The position numbers were made by a program, and so were the translations under genes. 11,227 nucleotides of DNA from J051 sp040289295 (GTDB lineage: Bacteria; Armatimonadota; Fimbriimonadia; Fimbriimonadales; ATM1): assembly GCA_040289295.1 (NCBI GenBank), contig PSLA01000038.1, positions 1-11,227 on the forward strand, given 5' to 3'. Positions 1 through 7,206 of this stretch are shown here, in pieces (positions within the stretch are counted from its first letter, which is position 1; each line of letters begins with the position of its first letter). Under the pieces are notes generated by a model that was not told the DNA's origin, made no database searches, and saw only the letters and a list, made by a program, of their open reading frames with translations.

Positions 1-85
1 GGAGCTTGGCAGACTGCTTCGGGAGCTAGGGGGGAGAAAGTGATGAGAGCTCAGGATTACAACCCATTGCTTTGAGTACAGAAAA

Positions 86-115
86 CCGCTATGATCTGTG
101 AAAGTTCCATAGCGG
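86..115. repeat. 8-bp perfect inverted repeat (hairpin)
   Basis: CCGCTATG at 86-93 is the exact reverse complement of CATAGCGG at 108-115, with a 14-base loop. It is followed by GGCC-N8-GGCC and a short T-rich stretch (CTTCTATTT), so it could act as a transcription terminator for a gene to the left, although no clean T-run follows directly. It could also be a structural element inside a mobile-element end. Confidence 0.4.
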
Positions 116-153
116 CCTTCTATTTGGCCGAACCAGGGAGTAGGTGGCAACTT

Positions 154-171
154 GGGCTATGATAAAAGCCC
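154..171. repeat. short inverted repeat (GGGCT/AGCCC)
   Basis: GGGCT at 154-158 pairs with AGCCC at 167-171 around an 8-base A/T-rich loop. It is a small stem with no T-run after it. It lies just upstream of the direct repeats at 179-207 and has no assigned role. Confidence 0.25.
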
Positions 172-178
172 GGCTCTA

Positions 179-207
179 GACCTCAATTATCAACCTGGAC
201 CTCAATT
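179..207. repeat. two direct repeats of GACCTCAATT
   Basis: GACCTCAATT occurs at 179-188 and again at 198-207, 19 bp start to start, close to two helical turns, so a protein could read both copies on one face of the DNA. Directly repeated sites near an end are typical of transposase-binding sites in IS21-family elements; a tandem operator in front of the gene at 232 is the alternative. The second copy lies only about 25 bp before the ATG. Confidence 0.5.
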
Positions 208-217
208 TAGATAGAAT
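187..217 (+). promoter_or_regulatory. weak candidate promoter
   Basis: TTATCA (187-192) and TAGAAT (212-217) match four and five of six positions of the sigma70 -35 and -10 boxes, but the 19-bp spacer is long. It would place a start just upstream of the ATG at 232. Outward promoters formed at insertion-sequence ends are common, which would give the downstream operon a transcription start. No other promoter candidate precedes the operon, but the match is weak. Confidence 0.2.
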
Positions 218-231
218 GGTGTGAGAAACAG

Positions 232-633
232 ATGGATCTTTCCAAGTTCTCTGCCGCCCCCTTTGACCACAGGCCGATCATTTTCCGAATCCGGAAAAAG
301 GGCGAGCCACCCTTTCTGCTCAATCTGTTGGATGTCCCAGCGGTGGCAACCTATTGGCGGAAGGCGTTAATCAGCCGCACAAAAGGATCGCCAGAACCCG
401 TCCGGAGAGTTGTGAGCGGACACGAAGGAGATGGTGCAACCCTCAGAGGCCCGCACCTAGCCCTTATGCCCCTGGGCGTGGTTGGCCACCCCCAGGCTGA
501 CGGGCGCCTGGTCGGTCTCGCCGCGGCCCTGCCAAGTGGCCTGGATCCAGAGGTTAGGGAAGGGGTTCTGGAGGTCTTAGACCGGGTGGAGGAGCTCAGG
601 CTGGGCAGGCCGGGTAAAACTGTGTTTAGGCTG
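232..633 (+). pseudogene. csb2: csb2 (GSU0054-type cas5/6) fragment
   Basis: This is the first segment of the chimeric frame. The order of short motifs (FDHRP, WRKALIS, VVSGHEGDG, PHLALMPL, GHPQADGRLVGLA, LRLGRPGKTVFRL) follows the C-terminal part of Csb2, which matures crRNA in type I-G systems. The family normally reads HADG where this copy has QADG. The N-terminal half of the family and the final part (the region around the conserved TPVVLDR in the family) are missing. Confidence 0.6.
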
Positions 634-1803
634 ACACAAGACGACTTCGGTGATGGGGAAGTGGAGAAACAGCTGAATGCGAAAAAAGCGCTAAACATCG
701 AGTTTCCGAAAGAGAGAGACAATTTGGCAGAAAAACTGACAAAACAGGCCTGGACGCTTGCAGACGAGGGAAAGAGCCGGGTTCGTGTCCTCGTCTACGC
801 CGGCAGTCGGGAGATCGCCCGCAAGGCTAAAGAAGAGGTCGAAAGACTCGCGAAAGGCGACAAGAAGGTGGGTAATTCCCCGGTGCAGATCGAGACCGAG
901 CTTTTCGTAGGCGGCCGCCGCGTGTTCGAGTGCAAAGCGGCCAAGGCACGGCCTAAGAGCCTCGGATTCATCACGGGTACCGCTGCCGAGCGCAAATGTC
1001 TTGTCTTTCTCTTTGCCACGTCCTCCGGCGGGGTCGGTGTCGACCTCGAAGCGGACCATATGGTCTGCGACCTCGTTGCGTGGGAACAGATGGTTCAGCG
1101 CCTTGGGCGCGTCAACTGGCGCGGGTATGGGCAGGCCAATATTCTGGTCATCGAGCCCCGGGCCGACAAGAAGATCCGACAGACGCTGGAGAAGAAAAAG
1201 CGAGGAGAGAGTCTCAGCGAGCGCGATTGCAAGAAGGTCGACAAGGTTCGGTGTCTAAGACGTGTTCGCCACTTGATCGAGCGCCTTCCTCAATACGGCG
1301 ATGGGGCCTACGACGCCAGCCCCGGTGTCCTACGTGATCTCAAGACACGCGCTGCAACTGAAGGCAAACCGCAGAAAATTCACGAAGACGCCACCGCAGC
1401 GGAGCCCCTTCGGCCCGCGCTTACGCACCCTTTAGTTGAGGCCTGGGCCAGGACATCTCTCGAAAAGCACTCAGGGCGTCCCGCCATCCAGCTGTGGCTA
1501 AGAGGCTGGATCGAGAACGATCCTCCACAGACGGCGGTAGTCTGGCGGACGCACCTTCCCGTTCGCAAAGGTGTCTCGAAGCCCGGCAAAAAAGAAATCG
1601 AAGCTTTCTTCGAGGCGGCACCGTCACATACGGGCGAGATCCTCGAGACCGAGACGTTTCGCGCGTTTGCAGGATCGCTGGGGCTCATGGGGGCTCGCTT
1701 AATTGGAGGCGCCCCTGTGGGCGGCCGATCAGCAGACGCCTTTATCCACCGCGGCATATCAGTCGCAGGTCCGCGCAATCGTCCCGGTCGCGTACGCGGT
1801 TGA
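232..1803 (+). CDS. chimeric Csb2 (Cas5/6)-Cas3 C-terminal remnant of a type I-G (I-U) CRISPR system
   Basis: The 523-codon frame is open but is not a complete member of any family. Residues about 1-134 resemble the C-terminal half of Csb2 (GSU0054 family), including SGHEGDG, PHLALMPL and GHPQADGRLVGLA. Residues about 150-477 resemble the second RecA domain and tail of type I-G Cas3, including VDLEADHMVCDLVAWE, the QRLGRVN motif and GRPAIQLWLRGW. The HD nuclease domain, Walker A and DEAH box of Cas3 are absent, so ATP-driven DNA unwinding and cutting are not possible. The last 46 residues match nothing I know. Family knowledge puts csb2 directly before cas3 in many type I-G loci, so one in-frame deletion could create this fusion. 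It is probably a non-functional relic, though the long open frame leaves expression possible. The ribosome site before ATG 232 is weak (GAGAAA). Confidence 0.75.
   Translation: MDLSKFSAAPFDHRPIIFRIRKKGEPPFLLNLLDVPAVATYWRKALISRTKGSPEPVRRVVSGHEGDGATLRGPHLALMPLGVVGHPQADGRLVGLAAALPSGLDPEVREGVLEVLDRVEELRLGRPGKTVFRLTQDDFGDGEVEKQLNAKKALNIEFPKERDNLAEKLTKQAWTLADEGKSRVRVLVYAGSREIARKAKEEVERLAKGDKKVGNSPVQIETELFVGGRRVFECKAAKARPKSLGFITGTAAERKCLVFLFATSSGGVGVDLEADHMVCDLVAWEQMVQRLGRVNWRGYGQANILVIEPRADKKIRQTLEKKKRGESLSERDCKKVDKVRCLRRVRHLIERLPQYGDGAYDASPGVLRDLKTRAATEGKPQKIHEDATAAEPLRPALTHPLVEAWARTSLEKHSGRPAIQLWLRGWIENDPPQTAVVWRTHLPVRKGVSKPGKKEIEAFFEAAPSHTGEILETETFRAFAGSLGLMGARLIGGAPVGGRSADAFIHRGISVAGPRNRPGRVRG
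688..1662 (+). pseudogene. cas3: cas3 C-terminal helicase fragment (type I-G)
   Basis: This segment carries helicase motif V as ATSSGGVGVDLEADH (residues about 262-275) and motif VI as QRLGRVNWRG (residues 289-298). Family members usually read GEVGVDL and QRLGRVNRRG, so an acidic residue and one motif VI arginine are replaced by glycine (267) and tryptophan (296). Those changes fit loss of selection. The family-typical tail ends at ETETFR (residue 477); everything after that is unlike Cas3. No motif I-IV helicase core or HD domain precedes it. Confidence 0.75.
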
Positions 1804-1852
1804 TGCGGATCGTTATAAACGGTCGACGCTGTTACGAGGAGGAGAGTCTTGA
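1703..1852 (+). pseudogene. 3' remnant of an unidentified gene, coupled to cas10
   Basis: In a different frame from the chimera, codons from 1703 to the TGA at 1850-1852 give a plausible protein tail (RAIVPVAYAVDADRYKRS in its middle). Directly upstream in this frame is a TAA at 1700-1702. The stop overlaps the TTG start of cas10 (TTGA), as the later genes of the operon overlap one another, and the cas10 ribosome site lies inside it. That suggests the end of a former operon gene whose 5' part was lost at the junction after position 1662. I do not recognise the family. Confidence 0.4.
1836..1844 (+). promoter_or_regulatory. ribosome binding site setting the TTG start of cas10
   Basis: GAGGAGGAG lies 4 bases before TTG 1849. 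No ATG or GTG in this frame is better placed, and the protein begins in the family-typical way (MKHVHIKFQRVQTWLF) when TTG is used. This decides the start. Confidence 0.7.
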
Positions 1853-3351
1853 AACACGTCCACATCAAGTTCCAGCGGGTTCAGACGTGGCTGTTTGCCG
1901 TGCCGCGCCTGCGCGCGATGGTTGGTGCGAATACCCTGCTTGGCGAAACGTTGCGGGTGAAGTTGCCAGAGTTGGCACGCCAGGGAAGGCGTTGGCAGCT
2001 CGCGCCGGGCCATGGGCCATTCCCCGCCGCCGATCCCCACGATCCGCTCAAGGAACATGACGACCCTGCTGCCGACGCGAGGGAGGGCATCCTGTCTCGC
2101 GACGGTGGGCACTTCGAGGCCCAATTCGAGACGGGAGCGGAGGCGTTCGCCGACGCCGCTGGAGAGCTTTTGCGTCGTGAGCTTCCGGGACTTCGGTTCC
2201 GCATCCTAGTCGACCGCAACCCGGTCGAGAGCTACCACGCGCACCTCTCGACCGAGTTGTCGGTACTTGCGCCGTGCGAGTGGACCGGGCGTGGCCTGGC
2301 GTCGGAGATCGTCCTGCAAGGCAAAGAACCCGCAGCTGTCTCGCGCGACGTCGCGGCCAGGTACGAGGCTGCGAAGAGAACCCAGGAGGACCGCGCACGC
2401 GATTTGGCGAGTCTGCTCGTGAAGAAAACCAAGCTCGCGAAGCTCAAGCGCCCCCAGGAGCTCGAGGACTTAGTTGGGTCAAGTTACCTCGCCTTGATCC
2501 ACACCGACGGCAACGGCGTCGGCAGCGGTGCCGGCAAGAGCGACGGGGACCGTGCGAGGTTCTTCCATCGCAACCGCGTCGTGCTGCGGCGCGCTCTGCT
2601 GCAGGCGATCGACGCGCACTGCCCCGATACAGGCCGGGCACCCCTCATCCCGCTGATGCTCGGCGGCGACGACCTCCTCATCGTATGCCGTGCCGAGATT
2701 GCACTGCCCTTCGTCGTCACCCTGTGCGAGGTGCTCGCCGCACTCCAGCGCGAGGACGACGGTGGCTTCGAACTGACCCTCGGCGCAGGCGTCGTCATCG
2801 CCAAGCACACCATTCCCATCTATCGCCTGCACGAGGTCGCCGAACAGCTGGCCGGCTCGGCGAAGCGCCGCTTCCGTGGTCTCAAGGATGCCGGCGCGAA
2901 GGGGCGCTCTGTCGTCGACTGGGCCGTCTACACGACCACGTGGGTCGACGATCCCGCGGAAGTCCGGCGGCGGGAGTGGCTACGCGGCCAGGGACAAGAT
3001 CTGCGCGTGCTCTCGCAGCGCCCGATGGATGTGCTCGGCGAGGGGCTCGGCACGCTTCAAGGTTTGATCAAGGCAGCGAAGGCGCTCGAGAACGCGCCCC
3101 GCTCCCAGCTTCGCTACCTCGTCGACCAGCTTCCGCGCGGCCGCGCGCTCTCGGAGCTGGCGTTTGCCGAACTGGCGAAAGAAGCGCGCGGTGCGCTCGA
3201 GCAAGCCGGTGTGAAAGCGCCCTGGCGGCGTGCGGCGAACGGTGGCCCTTGGCTGACCGAGCTGCTCGACCTTGTGGAGGTCGTAGAAATTCCCCGGCTT
3301 GGCCGCCATACCGAGAATTCCCATCCAGTACGGGAGGCCGCCCATGACTGA
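1849..3351 (+). CDS. cas10: Cas10 of a type III-D-like complex (palm with GGDD, no HD domain)
   Basis: This is the signature subunit of a type III interference complex. When the complex binds target RNA, its palm domain makes cyclic oligoadenylate from ATP. The palm is intact: LIHTDGNGVG (Asp220) is the first metal-binding strand, and LMLGGDDLLIV carries GGDD at residues 272-275. The segment after it (LTLGAGVVIA, then YRLHEVAEQLAGSAKRR) fits the end of the palm. The protein starts directly with a ferredoxin-like fold and has no N-terminal HD nuclease domain, so no DNase activity is expected. I also see no paired-cysteine zinc site. At 500 residues it is short for Cas10. The last 130 residues are helix-rich, like the C-terminal domain that contacts the small subunits. 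The start is TTG, coupled to an upstream stop (TTGA); its end overlaps the next gene by 8 bp. The palm assignment is firm; the III-D placement rests on the neighbours. Confidence 0.9.
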   Translation: MKHVHIKFQRVQTWLFAVPRLRAMVGANTLLGETLRVKLPELARQGRRWQLAPGHGPFPAADPHDPLKEHDDPAADAREGILSRDGGHFEAQFETGAEAFADAAGELLRRELPGLRFRILVDRNPVESYHAHLSTELSVLAPCEWTGRGLASEIVLQGKEPAAVSRDVAARYEAAKRTQEDRARDLASLLVKKTKLAKLKRPQELEDLVGSSYLALIHTDGNGVGSGAGKSDGDRARFFHRNRVVLRRALLQAIDAHCPDTGRAPLIPLMLGGDDLLIVCRAEIALPFVVTLCEVLAALQREDDGGFELTLGAGVVIAKHTIPIYRLHEVAEQLAGSAKRRFRGLKDAGAKGRSVVDWAVYTTTWVDDPAEVRRREWLRGQGQDLRVLSQRPMDVLGEGLGTLQGLIKAAKALENAPRSQLRYLVDQLPRGRALSELAFAELAKEARGALEQAGVKAPWRRAANGGPWLTELLDLVEVVEIPRLGRHTENSHPVREAAHD

Positions 3352-5296
3352 TCGCTGGGTTCGTTACCGGCTCACCGCCGAACTCCTATCTGATGCACAC
3401 CTCGGTTCAGGTGCGGGTGGGGTAGGCGTGGACGCGCTCGTCGCACGCGACCGCCATGGTTGGCCCGTCATCTGGGCCTCGCACATCGAGGGCGTACTGC
3501 GCGATGCCGCCCGGCGCCTCCACGGGGACGCGGCTGCCCAGAGATTCTTCGGCCGTGCCGGAGGTGACTATGAGCGGGCGGACCAGCAACGCGCGATCTT
3601 CACGTCGCTCTACGCAAAGGGAAGCCCCACAAGCCGTATCTGGCGCTCGACGGCGCGCAAGGCGTTCTACAACCGTGCACCGAAAGAGGACACCCTCCGG
3701 GCGGCCGAGTTCGTGCCCAAGGGAACGGAATTCGAAGCTGAGGTCGAGCTGCCCGAAAGCGAGCTGCCCGTGCTCGAGCGGCTGGTTCGAGAGGTAGACG
3801 CCTTGGGTAGCGGCCGCGCCACCGGCGCGGGGCGCATCCGGCTCTCTCTCGTGCGATGCGATGCACCGAACCGAGCGGTTGGCAGTCCGAAGGAGCGCCT
3901 CCTGTTGTTGCTCAAGAACCGCGACCCGCTCTGCATCACGGCAACGGCGACGCCAGACAACCTGATCCCGAGCCTTGCGTTCGTGCCCGGCCGCGCCTTG
4001 CTGGGGGCGATTGCCGCATGGCTGATCTCAGCAGGCGAGCGGGAAACCGCTTCGCTTCTGACCTCCGGGCGGATCGCCGTGAGCAATGTCCTTCCATTAC
4101 CGCAGGAACCAGCAAGGATCGAAAGTGTGGAAGTGTTGCCAGCACCCCTCACGCTCCAGAGCGAAAAGCCCACGAGCGCCGTAGGAGAAGTGCCTTGGTG
4201 GGCGCAGCCGGTGGCACCGCCCAGGCGGATCGATACTTGGAGCACCGAGGAGGAGCTCAAGCGCCCGGAGGACGACCTTTTCGTCTTCCGAGAGGACATG
4301 AACAGCCCATGGATCGCCTACCGGCCGGCGCGCCGCATCCGCCTGCGCAACGGACGCCCCGACCTGCGGCAGGCCGAACCGTCACTCTTTGCCATCGAGC
4401 AGATCGTCGAGAAGACGCCCTTCCTTGCCGAGCTCCGCGGGTCTCTCGAAGACATGAAGCAGCTCGCAGAAAAGCTCTCGCCGGTTCTCCAGGGCCAGCG
4501 CTGGCTTCGCGTAGGGCGCGGCGGGGCACCGGTCGAAGTGGTTCGCGTTGCCTGGTGCAAAGATCCTGCCATCCCGAAGGTCCAGGACAAAGCGCGGCTC
4601 GTTCTGACTTCCGACTTGCTCGTCCGCGACGAGTACCTGCGGTGGCGCACGGACCTCGACACAGAAGCCCTTCGCACTTTGTTCGACAGCGACGTGCAGT
4701 TCGAAAAGTCCCTCCAGGACAGCACGATGGTGCACGGGTTCAACGGCACGTCGCGGCTGTGGCGCATGCCGGCAGCCGCCATCCGGCGCGGCTCGGTCTT
4801 CGAGATTTCCGGTCCAGGGGTCGCAAAGCTCGCCGAACGCGCCGCAAAAGGCGAGTGGCTCGGCGAGCGCACCCACGAGGGATTTGGCCGCTTCCGGATC
4901 GACGCCGTGCTCCCTGGCGTGACGGACACGATACAAACACCCCGTGAACCGCAGCCCGTGCCCGATAGCGAGGAGGAAGCGGTCGCCGCGACGACGAAAC
5001 AGTGGTTCGACCAACACCAAGCCCTGGCCAAGCCAGGCAGCGCAGCCGAGCGCAAGCCGAGTCTCTCCCAGTGGTTCGACCTCGTTGCCGAACTCGAACG
5101 CCGCGACCCGAACGCACTTACAACCCGCCTTCACCCGACGACAGCGGGCGCAAAGACCTGGGCGCACCCGGATGCCCGGGCGATCCTCGAACAGCTCCAA
5201 GCGCTCGAGCCTGCCCAACGCGTGTCCCACGCACGCTACTTCGTGCGCTGGTTGCGGCTGAAGCTACGCACCGCTCGCGAGAAGGAGGGAAGATGA
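3344..5296 (+). CDS. csx10: multidomain RAMP: Cas7-like + Csx10/Cas5-like + helical Cas11-like tail
   Basis: The 650-residue protein has three parts. Residues 1-175 form a RAMP (Cas7-like) domain that opens with SDAHLGSGAG and ends in a glycine-rich loop, GSGRATGAGR (about 155-164). Asp30 in GVDALVARD lies where Csm3-type Cas7 subunits carry the aspartate that cuts target RNA. Residues 185-515 resemble Csx10, the Cas5-like subunit of type III-D: FVPGRALLGAIA, LVLTSDLLVRD, and LGERTHEGFGRF near 506-517. Residues about 545-650 are helix-rich and may be a Cas11-like small subunit. This domain order matches the Cas7-Cas5-Cas11 fusion of the type III-Dv complex. I chose ATG 3344 because GGGAGG (3332-3337) precedes it and it overlaps the cas10 stop; an in-frame TTG at 3299 is less likely. 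The RAMP nature is clear; the Cas11 label is inference. Confidence 0.8.
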   Translation: MTDRWVRYRLTAELLSDAHLGSGAGGVGVDALVARDRHGWPVIWASHIEGVLRDAARRLHGDAAAQRFFGRAGGDYERADQQRAIFTSLYAKGSPTSRIWRSTARKAFYNRAPKEDTLRAAEFVPKGTEFEAEVELPESELPVLERLVREVDALGSGRATGAGRIRLSLVRCDAPNRAVGSPKERLLLLLKNRDPLCITATATPDNLIPSLAFVPGRALLGAIAAWLISAGERETASLLTSGRIAVSNVLPLPQEPARIESVEVLPAPLTLQSEKPTSAVGEVPWWAQPVAPPRRIDTWSTEEELKRPEDDLFVFREDMNSPWIAYRPARRIRLRNGRPDLRQAEPSLFAIEQIVEKTPFLAELRGSLEDMKQLAEKLSPVLQGQRWLRVGRGGAPVEVVRVAWCKDPAIPKVQDKARLVLTSDLLVRDEYLRWRTDLDTEALRTLFDSDVQFEKSLQDSTMVHGFNGTSRLWRMPAAAIRRGSVFEISGPGVAKLAERAAKGEWLGERTHEGFGRFRIDAVLPGVTDTIQTPREPQPVPDSEEEAVAATTKQWFDQHQALAKPGSAAERKPSLSQWFDLVAELERRDPNALTTRLHPTTAGAKTWAHPDARAILEQLQALEPAQRVSHARYFVRWLRLKLRTAREKEGR

Positions 5297-7206
5297 AAAC
5301 CCGGCTGACGTTGTTCACGGCCACCCTTGTGCAGGACTCCGCCCTCTCGGTGTCGGGCCTCGACCGGGAGAGCGGTGCCGACCAGCCGTTCACGATCGTA
5401 GACGGCACGCCGACGCTGGTAGGTCGTGGCCTCAAGGGCGCCGCAGTCGCGATGGCCAGGCGCTTCTTCGACCCGCTACCGCGCGCTGTTTCCGACGACA
5501 TCGCGCACGGAGCGCTGCGCCGCTCGGCCTGGGAGTTTGCCGACGCCACGACCACAGCGACTCCGCACCTGCGCGCCGGGGTCGGCATTCGCCAGAAGAC
5601 CGGCGCTCGGGCAACGGGCGTCCTCTACGACCGCGAGGTCATTCCGGCTGGCACGAAATGGGTGCTCAGCTTCCGTGTCGATCGGTCCTTCGCCTTGGAG
5701 GATGACGAGTTCGCCGAAGCGGAGGGCATCCTCGGCTACGTGCTCGCCGAGCATTGGGCCAAGGGCCGCTGTTGGCTGGGTGGCGGTGTGGCCCGCGGGC
5801 TCGGCTGGTGCCACATCGAGGATCTGAAGGTGTATCGTTTCGACGAAGAGAGCTACGAGGACTGGGTTAGGGCAGGCCGACCGTGCGAGCCCGGCGCCGC
5901 GCCCGTTCCGATTCCCACCGTCGAGCCTACCCGCTCCTGGTGCTTCCGCACGTTCGACGTAGATATCTCTTTCGGCGAGTACCAGCCCGACCCCGATGAA
6001 GCAGCGTGGGGCCTCGACATGTTCGCCATCGGCCCCCACGACACGGAGCGGGTGCTGCAGCCGACGGGCGACGGTATCTGGGCCAGACCGGCGTGGGCGG
6101 TGAACGCTCAAACTCCTGACGCTTTGAGCACGGATCGCGCGCTTCTCATGGAGGCCGGCCGACCCATCCTCCCAGGTGCGAGCGTGCGCGGCCCGCTTCG
6201 CCACAGCTTCTCGCGCCTGGAACGGGCAGCGGGGCGCAATGTCGAGGATCCGCACCTCGTCCAGGGCGATGTGGGCGAAGACGACCCCGCGGGTCGGGCC
6301 TTCGGCACGGTCAGCAAGAGCAGTCGCATCCTCATCCGCGACGCGCGTGCCGACGACGAGTGGTTTGTGGCGAGGCTACACATGCACGCCGAAGACGAGT
6401 TTTCAGCAGGGTCCTATGGCAGCGCCAAGCGCGACGCGGTGCGCGTGCTGAAGGCGCGGTTTCCGGTCCGCATCGTCGTCGAAGGGCCGACGCCCGAAGA
6501 GGTCGAGCCACTGATGGCGCTCCTCGACCGTCAGATCGCCCTCGGGCGGCTCGGACACCTTCCGGTTGGGGGGCACAAGACGCGCGGAGCGGGCTGGGGC
6601 CGGTGGCAGGCTAAGGGATGGATATTGGACGACGTCAAAAAGGCTCGGGATTGGACGCCGCCGGAGCGGCCGCCGGCCGCGAGCGAGCCGCCCCCTCCAA
6701 ATCCGCGCGCCGGGACCTTCTTGCAGCCACCAGCCTCGAACGACGCGTGGGTACGAACGCAAACCGGCATGCTCCCGGAGAAGTTCACGCTGGGCGCGGC
6801 AGCGAAGGCGGCCAAAGCGGCGCTTGGTGAAAAGCTCGTTGCCTGGTGGTGCGATCCGGCCATCGACCTTACGCTGACCCAGCCCCCCGCAACCTTCGGA
6901 CGCGCATGGCCTGCCGAGGACGACCGGCTCGAGGTCGACGAGGTCGCCTTCTACACCGAAAAAGCGGTCTGGCGCGCCGTGCGCACGGCAGACGCTCTAC
7001 GCTTTGTGCTGATCGAAGAAATCGCTTCCCGGGAAGATGGCGCCTTGCCCGTCGAGGTCATCTACACGCCTGCGAGGCTACACGGCTTTCAGCGCTTCTC
7101 TTCTACCAACACCGGACGGGGTGAGCTACTGCTGCGCGAATGGCACGAAGCCGCCGGTATGCTGGGCTTCACCATATGTAAAGTTTCCGAGGAGCACAGC
7201 CGATGA
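5293..7206 (+). CDS. tandem Cas7-Cas7 RAMP with C-terminal Csx19-like domain
   Basis: The 637-residue protein carries two Cas7-like RAMP domains in a row. The first (about 1-185) has VGRGLKGA and a glycine loop, LGGGVARGLGW, near 161-171. The second (about 210-445) has LPGASVRGPLRH and a loop, LPVGGHKTRGAGWGRW, near 423-438. Asp30 (GADQPF) and Asp281 (STDRALL) sit at the position of the RNA-cleaving aspartate of Csm3-type subunits. A proline-rich linker follows (about 450-480; PPERPPAASEPPPP). The last 140 residues resemble Csx19 (TIGR03984), a small type III-D protein; the cues are AFYTEKAVWRAV and a final GFTICKV strand. The pair of Cas7 domains corresponds to the Cas7-2x subunit of the III-Dv complex. 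ATG 5293 overlaps the previous stop (ATGA) behind AAGGAGGG; longer in-frame starts would lie inside the previous gene. The double RAMP call is strong, the Csx19 link moderate. Confidence 0.8.
   Translation: MKTRLTLFTATLVQDSALSVSGLDRESGADQPFTIVDGTPTLVGRGLKGAAVAMARRFFDPLPRAVSDDIAHGALRRSAWEFADATTTATPHLRAGVGIRQKTGARATGVLYDREVIPAGTKWVLSFRVDRSFALEDDEFAEAEGILGYVLAEHWAKGRCWLGGGVARGLGWCHIEDLKVYRFDEESYEDWVRAGRPCEPGAAPVPIPTVEPTRSWCFRTFDVDISFGEYQPDPDEAAWGLDMFAIGPHDTERVLQPTGDGIWARPAWAVNAQTPDALSTDRALLMEAGRPILPGASVRGPLRHSFSRLERAAGRNVEDPHLVQGDVGEDDPAGRAFGTVSKSSRILIRDARADDEWFVARLHMHAEDEFSAGSYGSAKRDAVRVLKARFPVRIVVEGPTPEEVEPLMALLDRQIALGRLGHLPVGGHKTRGAGWGRWQAKGWILDDVKKARDWTPPERPPAASEPPPPNPRAGTFLQPPASNDAWVRTQTGMLPEKFTLGAAAKAAKAALGEKLVAWWCDPAIDLTLTQPPATFGRAWPAEDDRLEVDEVAFYTEKAVWRAVRTADALRFVLIEEIASREDGALPVEVIYTPARLHGFQRFSSTNTGRGELLLREWHEAAGMLGFTICKVSEEHSR

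Larger units (their letters stand above)
1..231. other. upstream non-coding segment, possible insertion-sequence end
   Basis: No convincing complete gene lies here. One + frame is open from the window edge to a TGA at 41-43 and reads ELGRLLRELGGRK; it could be the tail of a gene to the left but is too short to name. The rest holds two hairpins and a 10-bp direct repeat, annotated separately. The reverse complement of the repeat (AATTGAGGTC, with TTGAGGTCCAGG) resembles repeats I associate with ends of IS21-family elements, and the TG...CA terminal rule would fit an end near the CA at about 229-230, just before the ATG at 232. This is a memory-based resemblance. If correct, the element is inserted in the remnant of csb2 and explains its missing 5' part. 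Confidence 0.35.

Noticed and set aside
1..231. CRISPR array or leader upstream of the cas genes
   Set aside because: Only two copies of a 10-bp repeat are present, with a 9-bp gap. No 25-40 bp repeats with regular spacers are seen here or in the 3' non-coding segment.
1494..2060. 188-codon + frame spanning the cas3 remnant and cas10 start
   Set aside because: It overlaps well-supported similarity in two other frames, and its sequence is Arg/Ser-rich without motifs. It is not the frame that couples to cas10.
2274..3347. 357-codon + frame overlapping cas10
   Set aside because: It is extremely rich in Arg, Ala and Pro, as expected from out-of-frame GC-rich sequence, and lies entirely inside the gene with the GGDD motif.
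3856..4947. 363-codon + frame overlapping the Csx10-like gene
   Set aside because: It has the same Arg/Pro/Ala-rich shadow composition, with no motif and no ribosome site.
4382..5230. 282-codon - strand frame, and similar - strand frames at 5476-6255 and 8658-9500
   Set aside because: All are antisense to RAMP genes with clear domain motifs, and none has a supported start or family signature.
5002..5292. Extended N-terminus for the double Cas7 protein
   Set aside because: The extra codons lie inside the upstream gene's helical tail and give an Arg/Pro-rich shadow sequence. ATG 5293 has a strong ribosome site and an ATGA overlap.
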